The notes beneath the pieces are model-generated. The model was not told where the DNA came from and searched no databases. It was given only the letters and a program-made list of their open reading frames with translations. Below, piece after piece: positions 35,011 to 44,689 of a DNA stretch of 64,000 bases. A program made the translations under genes and the position numbers. The DNA is taken from NCBI RefSeq assembly GCF_000327485.1, contig NC_019943.1, positions 2,046,001-2,110,000 on the forward strand. Reading direction: 5' to 3'. This stretch comes from Methanoregula formicica SMSP (lineage in GTDB: Archaea > Halobacteriota > Methanomicrobia > Methanomicrobiales > Methanospirillaceae). Each line of letters begins with the position of its first letter. Position 1 is the stretch's first letter.

Positions 35011-36311
35011 TGCCGGCACAGACGATCATCTTCGAGCCCGATGACAAATACAATGCATTCCTCAAGGTCTGCAACAAACCGTCGCATACCAACGGGAAGC
35101 TGGCCGGTATCACGGTTGCTGTCAAGGACAATATCTCGACACAGGGCATCGAGACCACCTGTGCCTCGAAAATCCTCAAGGGCTATGTTCCCCCGTACGA
35201 TGCCCACGTTGTCGGGCTCTTAAAGCAGGCAGGCGCTGCCATTGCCGGCAAGACCAACATGGACGAGTTCGGTATGGGGACCACCACCGAAAACTCCGCG
35301 TTCGGCCCCACCCTCAACCCCTGCGACACCGGGCGTGTCCCGGGCGGCTCCAGCGGTGGGAGCGCTGCGGCAGTTGCTGCCGGCATGGTCCGGATGGCCC
35401 TCGGGACGGACACCGGCGGTTCGATCCGGTGTCCCGCAGCATTCTGCGGCATTGTCGGCCTGAAACCCACCTATGGCCGCGTCTCGCGGTACGGCCTCAT
35501 TGCCTACGCCAACTCGCTCGAACAGATCGGGCCGATGGGAAAGACCGTCTCCGATGTCTCCACCCTCATGAGCGTCATCGCAGGCTATGACCGCCATGAC
35601 TCCACCTCGCAGAACAAGCCGTACGACCATATCCCCCGTGCCGACATCAAAGGCCTGAAAATCGGTATACCGGCAGAGTATTTCGGCAAGGGCGTTGACC
35701 CGCAGGTCGCCGCTGTTGTAAAGAAGGCGATTGGCCGGCTGGAGGAACTCGGGGCATCCACGGTCCTGTGCAGCATCCCCTCCATGGAATACGCCCTTGC
35801 AGCATACTACGTGACCTGCACCTGCGAGGCGAGCTCCAACCTGGCCCGGTTCGACGGCGTCCGGTACGGCCCTGCTGCGGACACGAAGAAGTCCTGGCAC
35901 GATGCGTACCAGGAAGTAAGGAGCGCCGCGTTCGGCACCGAGGTCCGGCGCCGGATCATGCTCGGCACGTTTGCCCTCTCAAGCGGGTATTACGGGAAGT
36001 ACTATACCAAGGCGCAGGTCGCCCGCGAGAATGTCCGGAACGATTTCCAGCGGATCTTCAGCGATGTTGACGTGATCGCCGGCCCTACCATGCCGACTAT
36101 CGCATTCAGACTGAAGGAAAAGAGCGACCCGCTCTCGATGTACCTCGCTGACATTTTGACGGTGCCGGCGAACCTTGCCGGTATCCCGGCAATATCCGTC
36201 CCGTGCGGGAAGTCCGAAGGAATGCCGGTCGGTCTCCAGATCATGGGCCGTCACTTCGAAGATGAACGCGTGATCGATGTTGCCTATGCCTACGAGCAGG
36301 CGGTGAACTGA
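35010..36311 (+). CDS. gatA: Asp/Glu-tRNA amidotransferase subunit A
   Basis: A 433-residue amidase that releases ammonia from glutamine for GatB. The Ser-cisSer-Lys triad is visible: Lys in AVKDNIST (about residue 38), GGSSGGSAAAVAAG (about 112-124) and GTDTGGSIRCPA (about 132-143). It starts with GTG at 35010, overlapping the gatC stop. Somewhat short for the family, but all catalytic parts are present. Confidence 0.96.
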   Translation: MPAQTIIFEPDDKYNAFLKVCNKPSHTNGKLAGITVAVKDNISTQGIETTCASKILKGYVPPYDAHVVGLLKQAGAAIAGKTNMDEFGMGTTTENSAFGPTLNPCDTGRVPGGSSGGSAAAVAAGMVRMALGTDTGGSIRCPAAFCGIVGLKPTYGRVSRYGLIAYANSLEQIGPMGKTVSDVSTLMSVIAGYDRHDSTSQNKPYDHIPRADIKGLKIGIPAEYFGKGVDPQVAAVVKKAIGRLEELGASTVLCSIPSMEYALAAYYVTCTCEASSNLARFDGVRYGPAADTKKSWHDAYQEVRSAAFGTEVRRRIMLGTFALSSGYYGKYYTKAQVARENVRNDFQRIFSDVDVIAGPTMPTIAFRLKEKSDPLSMYLADILTVPANLAGIPAISVPCGKSEGMPVGLQIMGRHFEDERVIDVAYAYEQAVN

Positions 36312-36312
36312 T

Positions 36313-37767
36313 ATGGCGGAAGAAGAGACGCAGGTCATTGTCGGTCTTGAAGTACACTGCCAGCTGGACACGAAGAGCAAACTCTTCTGCGGGTGTTCGA
36401 CCGACTACCGCAGCGACGGCCCCAACACCCACCTCTGCCCCATCTGCCTCGGCCTGCCCGGCGCTATGCCGGCGCTGAATAAGCGGGCCATCGAGTATGC
36501 TATGAAGGTGGCAAAAGCCCTCAACTGCGAGATCGTGAACGAGTCCGAGTTCTCGCGGAAGAACTACTTCTACCCTGACCTGGACAAGGCTTACCAGATC
36601 ACCCAGTACGACAAGCCCCTTGCCGAAGGCGGCTATTTGGAGATCGAGAGCGATGCCGGCGGGGAGAAGAAGGTCCGCCTCACCCGCATTCATGTCGAGG
36701 AGGATCCCGGCCGGCTCGTCCACATGGGTAATGTCGAGCGGGGGAAGTACTCGCTTGTTGACTATAACCGTGCCGGCATCCCGCTCATCGAGATCGTCTC
36801 TGAGCCGGACATGCGCTCGCCCAAGGAAGCTCGGAAATTCTTGAACAAGCTCCGCGCCACGCTCGAATACCTGAGTGTATTCGACTCCGAGAAGGAGGGG
36901 TCGCTCCGTGTCGATGCGAACATCTCGATCAAAGGGCACGAGCGCGTTGAAGTCAAGAACATCACGTCCTACAAAGGCGTAGAAAAGGCGCTTACGTTCG
37001 AGGTCACACGCCAGAAGAACCTGATCCGGCGCGGGCTGAGGATCGAGCGCGAGACCCGGCACTTCCTCGAAGGCCGTGGCGTCACCCAGTCCGCCCGCAG
37101 CAAAGAGCAGGAGCACGACTACCGGTACTTCCCCGAGCCTGACCTCCGCCCGCTCCGGGTGAAATCCTGGGTCGACGGGATCGTCCTCCCCGAATTGCCG
37201 GATGCCCGACGCGAACGATTCATGGCGCAGTATGGCTGTTCGCTCAATCATGCCCGGACCCTGACCGGTGACCTGAAACTCGCCAACTTCTTCGAGAAGG
37301 TCGTATCATCCGATCCCAAAGGACTCGCCCCGCTTGCATCAACGTGGATTGCAGACACGCTCATCGGCGAGCTGAATTACCGCGACATGGGACTGGATCC
37401 CGTTGACCCGGAAAGTGTTGCCGCCCTGATATGGCTGCTGAAGGCAGGGACCATCACTGACAAGAGCGGGGTCGAGGTACTCCGGGTGATGCTTGACCAG
37501 CGGCTGAAGAAGGAGAAGACGGAGACGCCCGACGCGATCGTTGCCCGTCTTGGCCTGACCAGGACGACCGGCGACACGGGGGCGATTGCAGCCGCCATCG
37601 AAGAAGCTATCAGCGAGAACCCAAAAGCCCTCGAGGATTACCGGAACGGCGAGGGCAAGGCGCTCAACTTCCTTGTCGGGCAGGTCATGAAGAAGACGCG
37701 GGGCAAAGCCGACCCTGCCGAGCTGAACCGTATGCTCATTGAAGCGCTGAAAAAGAAGGAGGCGTAA
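36313..37767 (+). CDS. gatB: Asp/Glu-tRNA amidotransferase subunit B
   Basis: A 484-residue GatB, the kinase/transamidase subunit. It opens with VGLEVHCQLDTKSKLFCGC. The zinc-type cysteines (FCGC, HLCPICLG) and the phosphorylation-site region with PDLDKAYQITQYDKPL are clear. The C-terminal ~150 residues are the YqeY-like tRNA-binding tail. It starts one base after the gatA stop. Confidence 0.96.
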   Translation: MAEEETQVIVGLEVHCQLDTKSKLFCGCSTDYRSDGPNTHLCPICLGLPGAMPALNKRAIEYAMKVAKALNCEIVNESEFSRKNYFYPDLDKAYQITQYDKPLAEGGYLEIESDAGGEKKVRLTRIHVEEDPGRLVHMGNVERGKYSLVDYNRAGIPLIEIVSEPDMRSPKEARKFLNKLRATLEYLSVFDSEKEGSLRVDANISIKGHERVEVKNITSYKGVEKALTFEVTRQKNLIRRGLRIERETRHFLEGRGVTQSARSKEQEHDYRYFPEPDLRPLRVKSWVDGIVLPELPDARRERFMAQYGCSLNHARTLTGDLKLANFFEKVVSSDPKGLAPLASTWIADTLIGELNYRDMGLDPVDPESVAALIWLLKAGTITDKSGVEVLRVMLDQRLKKEKTETPDAIVARLGLTRTTGDTGAIAAAIEEAISENPKALEDYRNGEGKALNFLVGQVMKKTRGKADPAELNRMLIEALKKKEA

Positions 37768-37772
37768 TACCC

Positions 37773-40601
37773 GTGCACCTGATCGTTGCAGAGAAGAACA
37801 TCTCGGCCCGGCGCATCGCGGAGATCCTTGCCGGGGGAAAAAAGGTTGCCGAGCAGAAGGACGCCGGGGTATCCACGTACCATTTCGGCGACACGATCAC
37901 GGTCGGGCTCCGGGGCCATGTCGTGGAGATCGACTTCGAGCCGGGATACCAGAACTGGCGGAGCGAGACCGCAACCCCAAGAAGCCTCATCGATGCAAAG
38001 ACGATCAAGGTGCCCACAGAAAAGAAGATCGTTTCCCTCCTCCAGAAACTGGCGAAAAAAGCCGATCGCGTCACCATCGCTACGGACTTTGATACCGAGG
38101 GAGAGCTGATCGGCAAGGAAGCGTACGAGCTGGTCAGGGCCGCTAACAAAAAGGTCACGATCGACCGTGCCCGGTTCTCCGCCATCACGGAACAGGAACT
38201 GAAGCACGCGTTTTCCACTACCACCGAGCTTGACTTTGCCCTTGCCGCAGCCGGCGAAGCACGCCAGTCCATCGACCTGATGTGGGGGGCGTCCCTGACA
38301 CGGTTCATCTCGCTTGCCGCACGCCGCGGAGGCCAGAACATCCTCTCGGTAGGCCGGGTCCAGACCCCGACCCTTAGTATGATTGTCGACCGGGAGAAAG
38401 AGATCGTGGCGTTCGTGCCGGAAAAGTACTGGCAGCTTGCTCTCGACTTCGAGAAACGCGGCGAGGTGATCGAGGCCCGGCACACCAATGGCCGGTTCCA
38501 CGAGAAGGCCGCTGCCGAACAGGCCCGCGACCGGACGCAGTCACCCCTTGTCGTGAAGGAGGTCAGGACCGGGACCAAGCAGGACCGGGCCCCGTCACCA
38601 TTCGACACCACGACCTATATCGTGGCGGCAGCACGGCTCGGGCTCTCGGCGGCAAACGCGATGCGGATTGCCGAAGACCTGTACATGAACGGTTTCATCT
38701 CGTACCCGAGGACAGACAACACCGTATATCCCCCGTCTCTCGACATCAGCGGGATCCTGAACACCCTGAAAACCTCGCCATTCAAAAAGGATGTCGAATG
38801 GGTGATCGCCCACCGGCGGCCGGTCCCGACGCGGGGCAAGAAGTCCTCGACCGACCATCCGCCGATCCACCCCACCGGAGCGGCGACACGGGAGATGCTC
38901 GGGGACGATGCATTCCGGGTGTACGAACTCGTGCTCCGCCGCTTCCTCGCCACCCTTGCGCCGGACGCTCAGTGGAAGACCTTAAAGATCCTCTTTGACG
39001 CGAATGGCGAGGAGTATACCACGACAGGCGGCCAGCTCATGGAACAGGGCTGGCATGCGGTGTACCCGTTCTCGGAGGCGCGGGAGACGCTCCTCCCCGA
39101 ATTCGCTACCGGGGAAAAGCTGCCCATCAGGAAGGTAACGCTCGACGAGAAGGAGACACTGCCACCCGCACGGTACACCCAGAGCAAGCTCATCCAGCGG
39201 ATGGAGGAACTGGGCCTTGGGACAAAGAGCACGCGGCACGAGGTCATTGCAAAACTCGTCTCCCGGAAGTACGTGGAGGGTGCACCTCTGCGGCCAACGC
39301 TGGTCGGCAGGGTCGTCACGGAGTCGCTCGAACAGCATGCCGACATCATAACAAAGCCGGATATGACCCGGACGCTCGAATCGCACATGCAGCTGATCAA
39401 GCAGAGCCAGCGGACGCGCGAGGACGTGATCAGGGAGTCCCGCGACATGCTGCACCGTGCCTTCGACCAGCTCGAAGCCAATGAACAGGTGATCGGCGAT
39501 GATATCCGGAACCGGACCGCCGAGGAGATGAACCTCGGGAAATGCCCGGTCTGCGGCGGAACGCTTGCCATCAAGCATCTCCGCGGCAATACGCAGTTCA
39601 TCGGCTGCTCGCGGTACCCGGACTGCAGCTTCAACATCGGCCTGCCAACAGCGCAGTGGGGATTTGCCATCAGGACCGACGAGAAGTGCGAGAAACACGG
39701 CCTGAACTTTGTCCGGCTCGTGCGGAAGGGGGCCCGCCCATGGGACATCGGGTGCCCGCTCTGCCACCAGATCAATTCCAACCGCGAGTCGCTCGAAGAG
39801 ATCCCATCTGCCGACAAGGGGCTGGTCGACCGGATCCAGGCATGCCATATCTACACGGTTGCCGATCTTGCGCACAGCACTCCGGAAGACCTTGCAAAGA
39901 AACTTGGCGTTTCCCTTGAAAAGGCAACGGAACTTACCCGCGATGCTGCTGTCGTGCTGGAGAAACTCCGCCGCCGCTCGGAGTGCCGCAAGTTCATGCG
40001 GGACCGTCTCATCCCCCGCAAAGGACGGAGTTATGCAAAGATCCTTACGGCGCTCAAGGATGCGGGGATTACGGATCTCTCGCGCCTTGCACAGGCAGAT
40101 CCCGCCACCCTGAAAAAATCCGGGGTCACCGACGCGGAGACAGAACAGTTGATCTCCGATGCAAAGATAGTGTACCACAGCCAGGTCTTAAAAGAGATCG
40201 GGATCCCTGCCGTGAGCCTGAAAAAGTACATTGCTGCAGGAATCATCGAGCCGGAAGCATTCTGTGCACAGTCACCCGCCGCGCTCAGCGAAAAGACGGG
40301 CATGTCCTTATCGACCATCCAGAAGCACGTCGACAAGGTCTGCACCTACCTCAAAAAGCCGGTCCCGAAGAAATTCTCGAAACTCCAAATCGAACGCGGA
40401 AAGAAACAATTACTCGCGGTGAGCGGGCTCTCCACCCTTCAGGTGGAAAAACTGTTCAGGGCAGGAATTGTTGATGGTGACGCACTCCTTGCCACCGACC
40501 CGGTCTCCGTTGCTGCCGCTACGGGAATCCCCGAGCAGAAGATCCGCGATTACCAGAAGGTCCTCAAAAGAAAGAAAGACACCGCCATCATTCAGCTGTA
40601 G
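37773..40601 (+). CDS. topA: DNA topoisomerase I (type IA) with zinc fingers and HhH tail
   Basis: A 942-residue type IA topoisomerase that relaxes negative supercoils. The Toprim domain starts HLIVAEKNISARRIAEIL, with acidic residues in ATDFDTEGELIG. The catalytic tyrosine is in GFISYPRTDN (about residue 312). Two zinc motifs follow near residues 590 (CPVCGG, CSRYPDC) and 640-668 (CEKHG, GCPLC). The last ~270 residues contain several helix-hairpin-helix-like units (EDLAKKLGVSLEKATEL, TLKKSGVTDAE, ALSEKTGMSLSTI). The start is GTG at 37773, six bases after gatB. Confidence 0.95.
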   Translation: MHLIVAEKNISARRIAEILAGGKKVAEQKDAGVSTYHFGDTITVGLRGHVVEIDFEPGYQNWRSETATPRSLIDAKTIKVPTEKKIVSLLQKLAKKADRVTIATDFDTEGELIGKEAYELVRAANKKVTIDRARFSAITEQELKHAFSTTTELDFALAAAGEARQSIDLMWGASLTRFISLAARRGGQNILSVGRVQTPTLSMIVDREKEIVAFVPEKYWQLALDFEKRGEVIEARHTNGRFHEKAAAEQARDRTQSPLVVKEVRTGTKQDRAPSPFDTTTYIVAAARLGLSAANAMRIAEDLYMNGFISYPRTDNTVYPPSLDISGILNTLKTSPFKKDVEWVIAHRRPVPTRGKKSSTDHPPIHPTGAATREMLGDDAFRVYELVLRRFLATLAPDAQWKTLKILFDANGEEYTTTGGQLMEQGWHAVYPFSEARETLLPEFATGEKLPIRKVTLDEKETLPPARYTQSKLIQRMEELGLGTKSTRHEVIAKLVSRKYVEGAPLRPTLVGRVVTESLEQHADIITKPDMTRTLESHMQLIKQSQRTREDVIRESRDMLHRAFDQLEANEQVIGDDIRNRTAEEMNLGKCPVCGGTLAIKHLRGNTQFIGCSRYPDCSFNIGLPTAQWGFAIRTDEKCEKHGLNFVRLVRKGARPWDIGCPLCHQINSNRESLEEIPSADKGLVDRIQACHIYTVADLAHSTPEDLAKKLGVSLEKATELTRDAAVVLEKLRRRSECRKFMRDRLIPRKGRSYAKILTALKDAGITDLSRLAQADPATLKKSGVTDAETEQLISDAKIVYHSQVLKEIGIPAVSLKKYIAAGIIEPEAFCAQSPAALSEKTGMSLSTIQKHVDKVCTYLKKPVPKKFSKLQIERGKKQLLAVSGLSTLQVEKLFRAGIVDGDALLATDPVSVAAATGIPEQKIRDYQKVLKRKKDTAIIQL

Positions 40602-40608
40602 GCAAAAT

Positions 40609-40980
40609 TTACTTTTTTTTCAGCGCAAGTTCGATCGCAACCCGCAGGTCATTGTCCTCGAACGGTTTGACAATGAACCCATCCGGCTGCGTAGCCTTCG
40701 CACGGTCAAGGGTCGGACCGTCAGAATGGGACGTGACATAGACAACCGGGATGGAGAATCCCTTCTTGATCATTTTTGCCGTTTCAATCCCGTCCACTTC
40801 TCCCTGAATGTTGATGTCCATGAGGACAAGATCAGGTTTTGTCTTCACCACGAGTTCCATAGTCTCGGCACCGGAGATCGCCCTGCCGGCCACCTCGTAC
40901 CCCAGGTTCTTCAACCGCCAATCCTCAACTTTTGCGATGATATCGTCATCCTCAACAAGGAGAATCTTTTTTGGTGCCAA
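40609..40980 (-). CDS. response regulator, receiver domain only
   Basis: A 123-residue single receiver domain: LLVEDDDIIAKV (acidic pocket), the phospho-acceptor Asp in LVLMDINIQGEVDGI, Thr/Ser in VYVTSHSD and Lys in FIVKPFEDNDL. No output domain. It lies 45 bases downstream of the 945-residue sensor kinase on the same strand and is its likely partner. Convergent with topA, with only 7 bases between the genes. Confidence 0.92.
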   Translation of the reverse strand: MAPKKILLVEDDDIIAKVEDWRLKNLGYEVAGRAISGAETMELVVKTKPDLVLMDINIQGEVDGIETAKMIKKGFSIPVVYVTSHSDGPTLDRAKATQPDGFIVKPFEDNDLRVAIELALKKK

Positions 40981-41025
40981 TGCAGTATCCTCCGCTTTAC
41001 GTTCCCGGTATTGTGCTCCTTATGT

Positions 41026-43863
41026 TTACTCTTTCCTCTCTTTTTTCACGAACCGCCATGTTCCGTTTGGTATGATAAGTTCAAAGCGGGCTCTCTTCCC
41101 GTACACCCCGGTCTCCCGGATCGAGATCCCCGTGATCCGGAGGATCTCGCGGGTCAGGAAAAGCCCCATCCCGGTGTTTCTCCCGACGCCGCGCTCAAAT
41201 ATCCTCGCCTTGGCATTATCGGGGATCCCGACACCGTCATCCTCGCAGATGAGGGTCAGCCCGATATCGGAGATCTGGTAATAGAACCGGATCATCGTAA
41301 GCCGCTCCCCGTACCGGACCGCATTGTCCGCGAGGTTATAGAATACCTTCTCCAGCAGGGGATCGGCAAAGATCTCCGTCTCCTCGAGTTCGATCTCAAT
41401 GGAGACGCCGGGATTGTTGAGGCCGGATATCGCACGGGAGACGATATCCCGTACATTCTGCCAGACCGGGGCATGTACACCTACCCCTTGGTAATCCCTC
41501 GTGAACGTGATCTGCCGCTGGATGAGTCTTCCCTCTTCCTTGATCTGTTCCAGCAGCCGGGCCAGTTCCTCCTTGTTCCCGGACGCCACGGCCATATCGA
41601 TGAGGCCGAAGATCCCAGTGATGGTGTTTAAGATATCGTGTCTCGTAATATCGTTCATGAGGTTCAGTTTCTTGTTTGCCAGGTGAATGGCATCCTCGAT
41701 ACGTTTCCGGTCGGTGATATCGGTTATTGTACCAACGTAGCCGTGGATCTGGCCCTTGCTGTCATAGACCGGGACCGACTGCCCGTAGAGCCATATGACT
41801 GATCCGTCTGGTCGCATGAACCGGGTCTCAGCATCCGGAAGGAGACGCGACTGGAACTTCTTCCACATCTCTTTGGAGATCCGCATGCGGTCCAGGGGTT
41901 CCTGGATCTCTTTCCACGGGCGGCTTCGCATGTCCTGGAAGGTCATGCCGGTCATCTCCTCCCACCGCTCGTTGACGTACGTGAGGGCTCCGCTCGCTTT
42001 GCTCTCGAATACTCCGACAGGTGAGGTCTGGAGGAGGTGTGAGAGGCGCTCCTGGCTCTTCTGGAGCTCCTCCTGCATCTGGAGGCGCACTGTGTTGTCG
42101 ATAAAGGTCTCCAGCAGGCATGAACGCCCATGGAGCATGACCGGAACAACGTGTTTGATGATGGAGATCCTGCTCCCGTCGGATCTCACCAGGATGCGCT
42201 GGGAATTATCCACCTGAATGCCAAGGTCCGTGACCGGACACTTGCCGGCTTCGGCCGGGCAGACAACATCATGGCAGGACCTGCCAATAATCTCGTCCCG
42301 GGTTATCCCGATCATTTCCAGGGCGGCGGGATTGACATCTATGATCGTATGGGTCCCGGCATCGATAACAAGGATCCCGATACTGACGGACATCAGGAGG
42401 GTCTGCAGGTACTCCTGGCTTTCTATTAATGCCTCTTCGAGATTGACTCTCTCCGTCACATCGATAAGAACACCGCGGAACCCGATAACCTGGCCTTCGC
42501 GATGAATTGGTGCGAGAGAAATGATCGCACGCATCAATGTGCCATCGGTTTTACGGAGGGTGTAAATCTCTCCGGTTGACGTTCCACCCGAAAGAACCGC
42601 GTTCAGGCCGCGACGCATCCGCTCGCCCTCTCCCTCGATAAGGAAATCGCCGACCCGGATATCCTTCCTGATCATCTCATCGGAGATCCCGAATAATTCT
42701 GCACCGACCTTGTTGGTGTAGAGGACCCGGCAATCGGCGTCCATCTCAAAAATGGGGAGCGGGAGCAGGTCGGCAAGCTCGTGGAACCGCGCCTCGCTCC
42801 GTATGAGGCCTTTACTTGCCTCGTCAAGGGAGTCCAGCATGCCGTTGATCTCTCGCGCTAGTGCTGCGAACTCATCGTTGCCTTCAAGGTGAACTCTCCG
42901 TGAGGGAAGAGACTTCGTGCTGATGCCCTGAACCTGAGTGCTGAGGGATGTGATCCGCGAAAGTACAAGGCGGTCGAGGAGGAGAAGATACGTGATCCCC
43001 AGCATCAGGCCGGCGGCAAGAACGATGAGGACATACTGGATCGTGGTGGTGGCACCCTGCAGGTAAATTGTGCGGGGTTCACGGACCTCCACGATGAGCC
43101 TGCCCTGCCCGGTGATGTCCCGGATGAGGGCATACCCGGCAATTTCATTGTCGCCTACGAACTCCGTGGTTCGGGCGTTGTTGTCCCCCGCTGCTGCAAG
43201 CAACGCCCGTACAGACGCGGGAATACCGGGATCATCTGCCGGAAGGAGACGGAACTGTTGCTGTACAGACGTTAACGGGACAACGGTTACGGAATGATCC
43301 AGGTACCTGCCCATCACAACACTGCCCGTCGGATTACCCGAGAGATCGGAGTGGAGGATCGGGCAGGACGCCACAATGACCGGCCGGTCATCAAGGATTA
43401 TGATTCCTGACGTGGTTTTGAGCGGTTCTGAAGTCTTAAGGAGCGGACTTCCCGGCACCAGGTATGGAAAAAGGGACTCCGTCACCGGTATCATAGTGTG
43501 GTTCATGGTGTCGTAGGCACCGGCATAGACAACTTCACCGTTCTCATTGGTTATGACAATGAAACTGACCTGCAGGTTCCGGAATATTCCCGGTACAATA
43601 TTGGTGGAAACATACCCCGGGTTCCTGCCATTGACAAACTCATAGGTATCGTCCCACTGCCCCCAGTCAGTGGTTACCGTGGACAGGGCGTTGTACTCGG
43701 CATCCAGACGGCTCAACGCCATGTCAACATCCTGTGTCACATAGCGCTGCTCCAGGGCGCTGTAACTGGTAAGCGAGATGTTTGCAACAAAAAGGACGAT
43801 CAACGCGAGGATGACGATCAGCAGGGTTATCAGAATGACGCTGGTCTTTTCCTGGAGTTTCAT
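41026..43863 (-). CDS. sensor histidine kinase (CHASE4-HAMP-PAS3-HK)
   Basis: A 945-residue membrane sensor. An N-terminal helix (ILITLLIVILALIVLFVANI) is followed by an external CHASE4 domain (VTTDWGQWDDTYEFVNG), a second helix near residue 285 and HAMP. Three PAS domains follow (about 355-480, 490-605, 610-735), then a phosphoacceptor segment TRHDILNTITG and an HATPase domain (NLADNAVRYG, CEDDGVGIPDNA, GRNTGMGLFL). The RHDI-type H-box is common in methanogen kinases. The extracellular ligand is unknown. In an operon with the receiver gene at 40609. Confidence 0.92.
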   Translation of the reverse strand: MKLQEKTSVILITLLIVILALIVLFVANISLTSYSALEQRYVTQDVDMALSRLDAEYNALSTVTTDWGQWDDTYEFVNGRNPGYVSTNIVPGIFRNLQVSFIVITNENGEVVYAGAYDTMNHTMIPVTESLFPYLVPGSPLLKTSEPLKTTSGIIILDDRPVIVASCPILHSDLSGNPTGSVVMGRYLDHSVTVVPLTSVQQQFRLLPADDPGIPASVRALLAAAGDNNARTTEFVGDNEIAGYALIRDITGQGRLIVEVREPRTIYLQGATTTIQYVLIVLAAGLMLGITYLLLLDRLVLSRITSLSTQVQGISTKSLPSRRVHLEGNDEFAALAREINGMLDSLDEASKGLIRSEARFHELADLLPLPIFEMDADCRVLYTNKVGAELFGISDEMIRKDIRVGDFLIEGEGERMRRGLNAVLSGGTSTGEIYTLRKTDGTLMRAIISLAPIHREGQVIGFRGVLIDVTERVNLEEALIESQEYLQTLLMSVSIGILVIDAGTHTIIDVNPAALEMIGITRDEIIGRSCHDVVCPAEAGKCPVTDLGIQVDNSQRILVRSDGSRISIIKHVVPVMLHGRSCLLETFIDNTVRLQMQEELQKSQERLSHLLQTSPVGVFESKASGALTYVNERWEEMTGMTFQDMRSRPWKEIQEPLDRMRISKEMWKKFQSRLLPDAETRFMRPDGSVIWLYGQSVPVYDSKGQIHGYVGTITDITDRKRIEDAIHLANKKLNLMNDITRHDILNTITGIFGLIDMAVASGNKEELARLLEQIKEEGRLIQRQITFTRDYQGVGVHAPVWQNVRDIVSRAISGLNNPGVSIEIELEETEIFADPLLEKVFYNLADNAVRYGERLTMIRFYYQISDIGLTLICEDDGVGIPDNAKARIFERGVGRNTGMGLFLTREILRITGISIRETGVYGKRARFELIIPNGTWRFVKKERKE

Positions 43864-43991
43864 GGTGATCGTCCAATCATTCTCCCGTTTTTATTGGTGG
43901 CATATAAACTGTTCTGTGCCCGGAGGATCTGTTCAGGGATGCAGGGATACCGGTATATGAGGATGGAGCGCCAATACTACACCAGATCATC

Positions 43992-44681
43992 ATGAAATGG
44001 AAAGACTGGGTCCACGTGACAAAACTCGATCCCGACAAGCAGCTGAAAGCCGGCGATATTGAAGCGATCGCCTCCAGCGGCACGGACGCCCTGATGCTCT
44101 CGGGCACCCTCAACGTCACGCAGGAGAACCTTTCCGCACTCTTAAAGGAAGTGAAAGCCTACAACCTCCCGCTCGTCATGGAGCCTGCCGGGCCTGAGGC
44201 TGTCCTGATGCAGGGGATCGATTACGTCTTTGTCCCGAGCGTGATGAACACGACCGAGGTCACCTGGATCGTGGGGAAACACAAGGTTTGGGTGCAGATG
44301 CACAAGGGTAAAATCCCGTGGGAAGACGCTATCGTGCCCGAAGCATATATCGTGCTCAATCCTAATTCATCGGTTGGCAGGGTGACAAAAGCAGTCTGTG
44401 ACCTGAAGCCCGAGGAGGTTGCCGCATATACTTCCGTAGCGGATCATTACTTCCATTTCCCTATTGTCTATATCGAGTACAGCGGCACGTTTGGAGACCC
44501 GGTCGTTGTGAAGGCTGCGTCCGAGGCTGTTGACAGGGCAGTCCTTTACTATGGCGGCGGGATCAACTCCGCGGAAAAGGCAGCACAGATGGGAAAATAC
44601 GCTGACACGATCGTTGTCGGCAATGCTGTCTATGACCAGGGCCCGGCTGTCCTGAAAGCAACGGTGGATGCAGTCCAGTAA
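43992..44681 (+). CDS. geranylgeranylglyceryl phosphate synthase
   Basis: A 229-residue TIM-barrel enzyme (PcrB/GGGPS family) that makes the first ether bond of archaeal lipids from glycerol-1-phosphate and GGPP. Visible motifs are VHVTKLDPDKQL at the N terminus, SSGTDALMLSGT, PLVMEPAGPEAVL, FPIVYIEYSGTFGDP and the phosphate-binding LYYGGGINSAEKA. The archaeal context and length point to GGGPS rather than the bacterial heptaprenyl version. The TrmJ-like gene follows after 8 bases. Confidence 0.94.
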   Translation: MKWKDWVHVTKLDPDKQLKAGDIEAIASSGTDALMLSGTLNVTQENLSALLKEVKAYNLPLVMEPAGPEAVLMQGIDYVFVPSVMNTTEVTWIVGKHKVWVQMHKGKIPWEDAIVPEAYIVLNPNSSVGRVTKAVCDLKPEEVAAYTSVADHYFHFPIVYIEYSGTFGDPVVVKAASEAVDRAVLYYGGGINSAEKAAQMGKYADTIVVGNAVYDQGPAVLKATVDAVQ

Positions 44682-44689
44682 CTCTTTTT

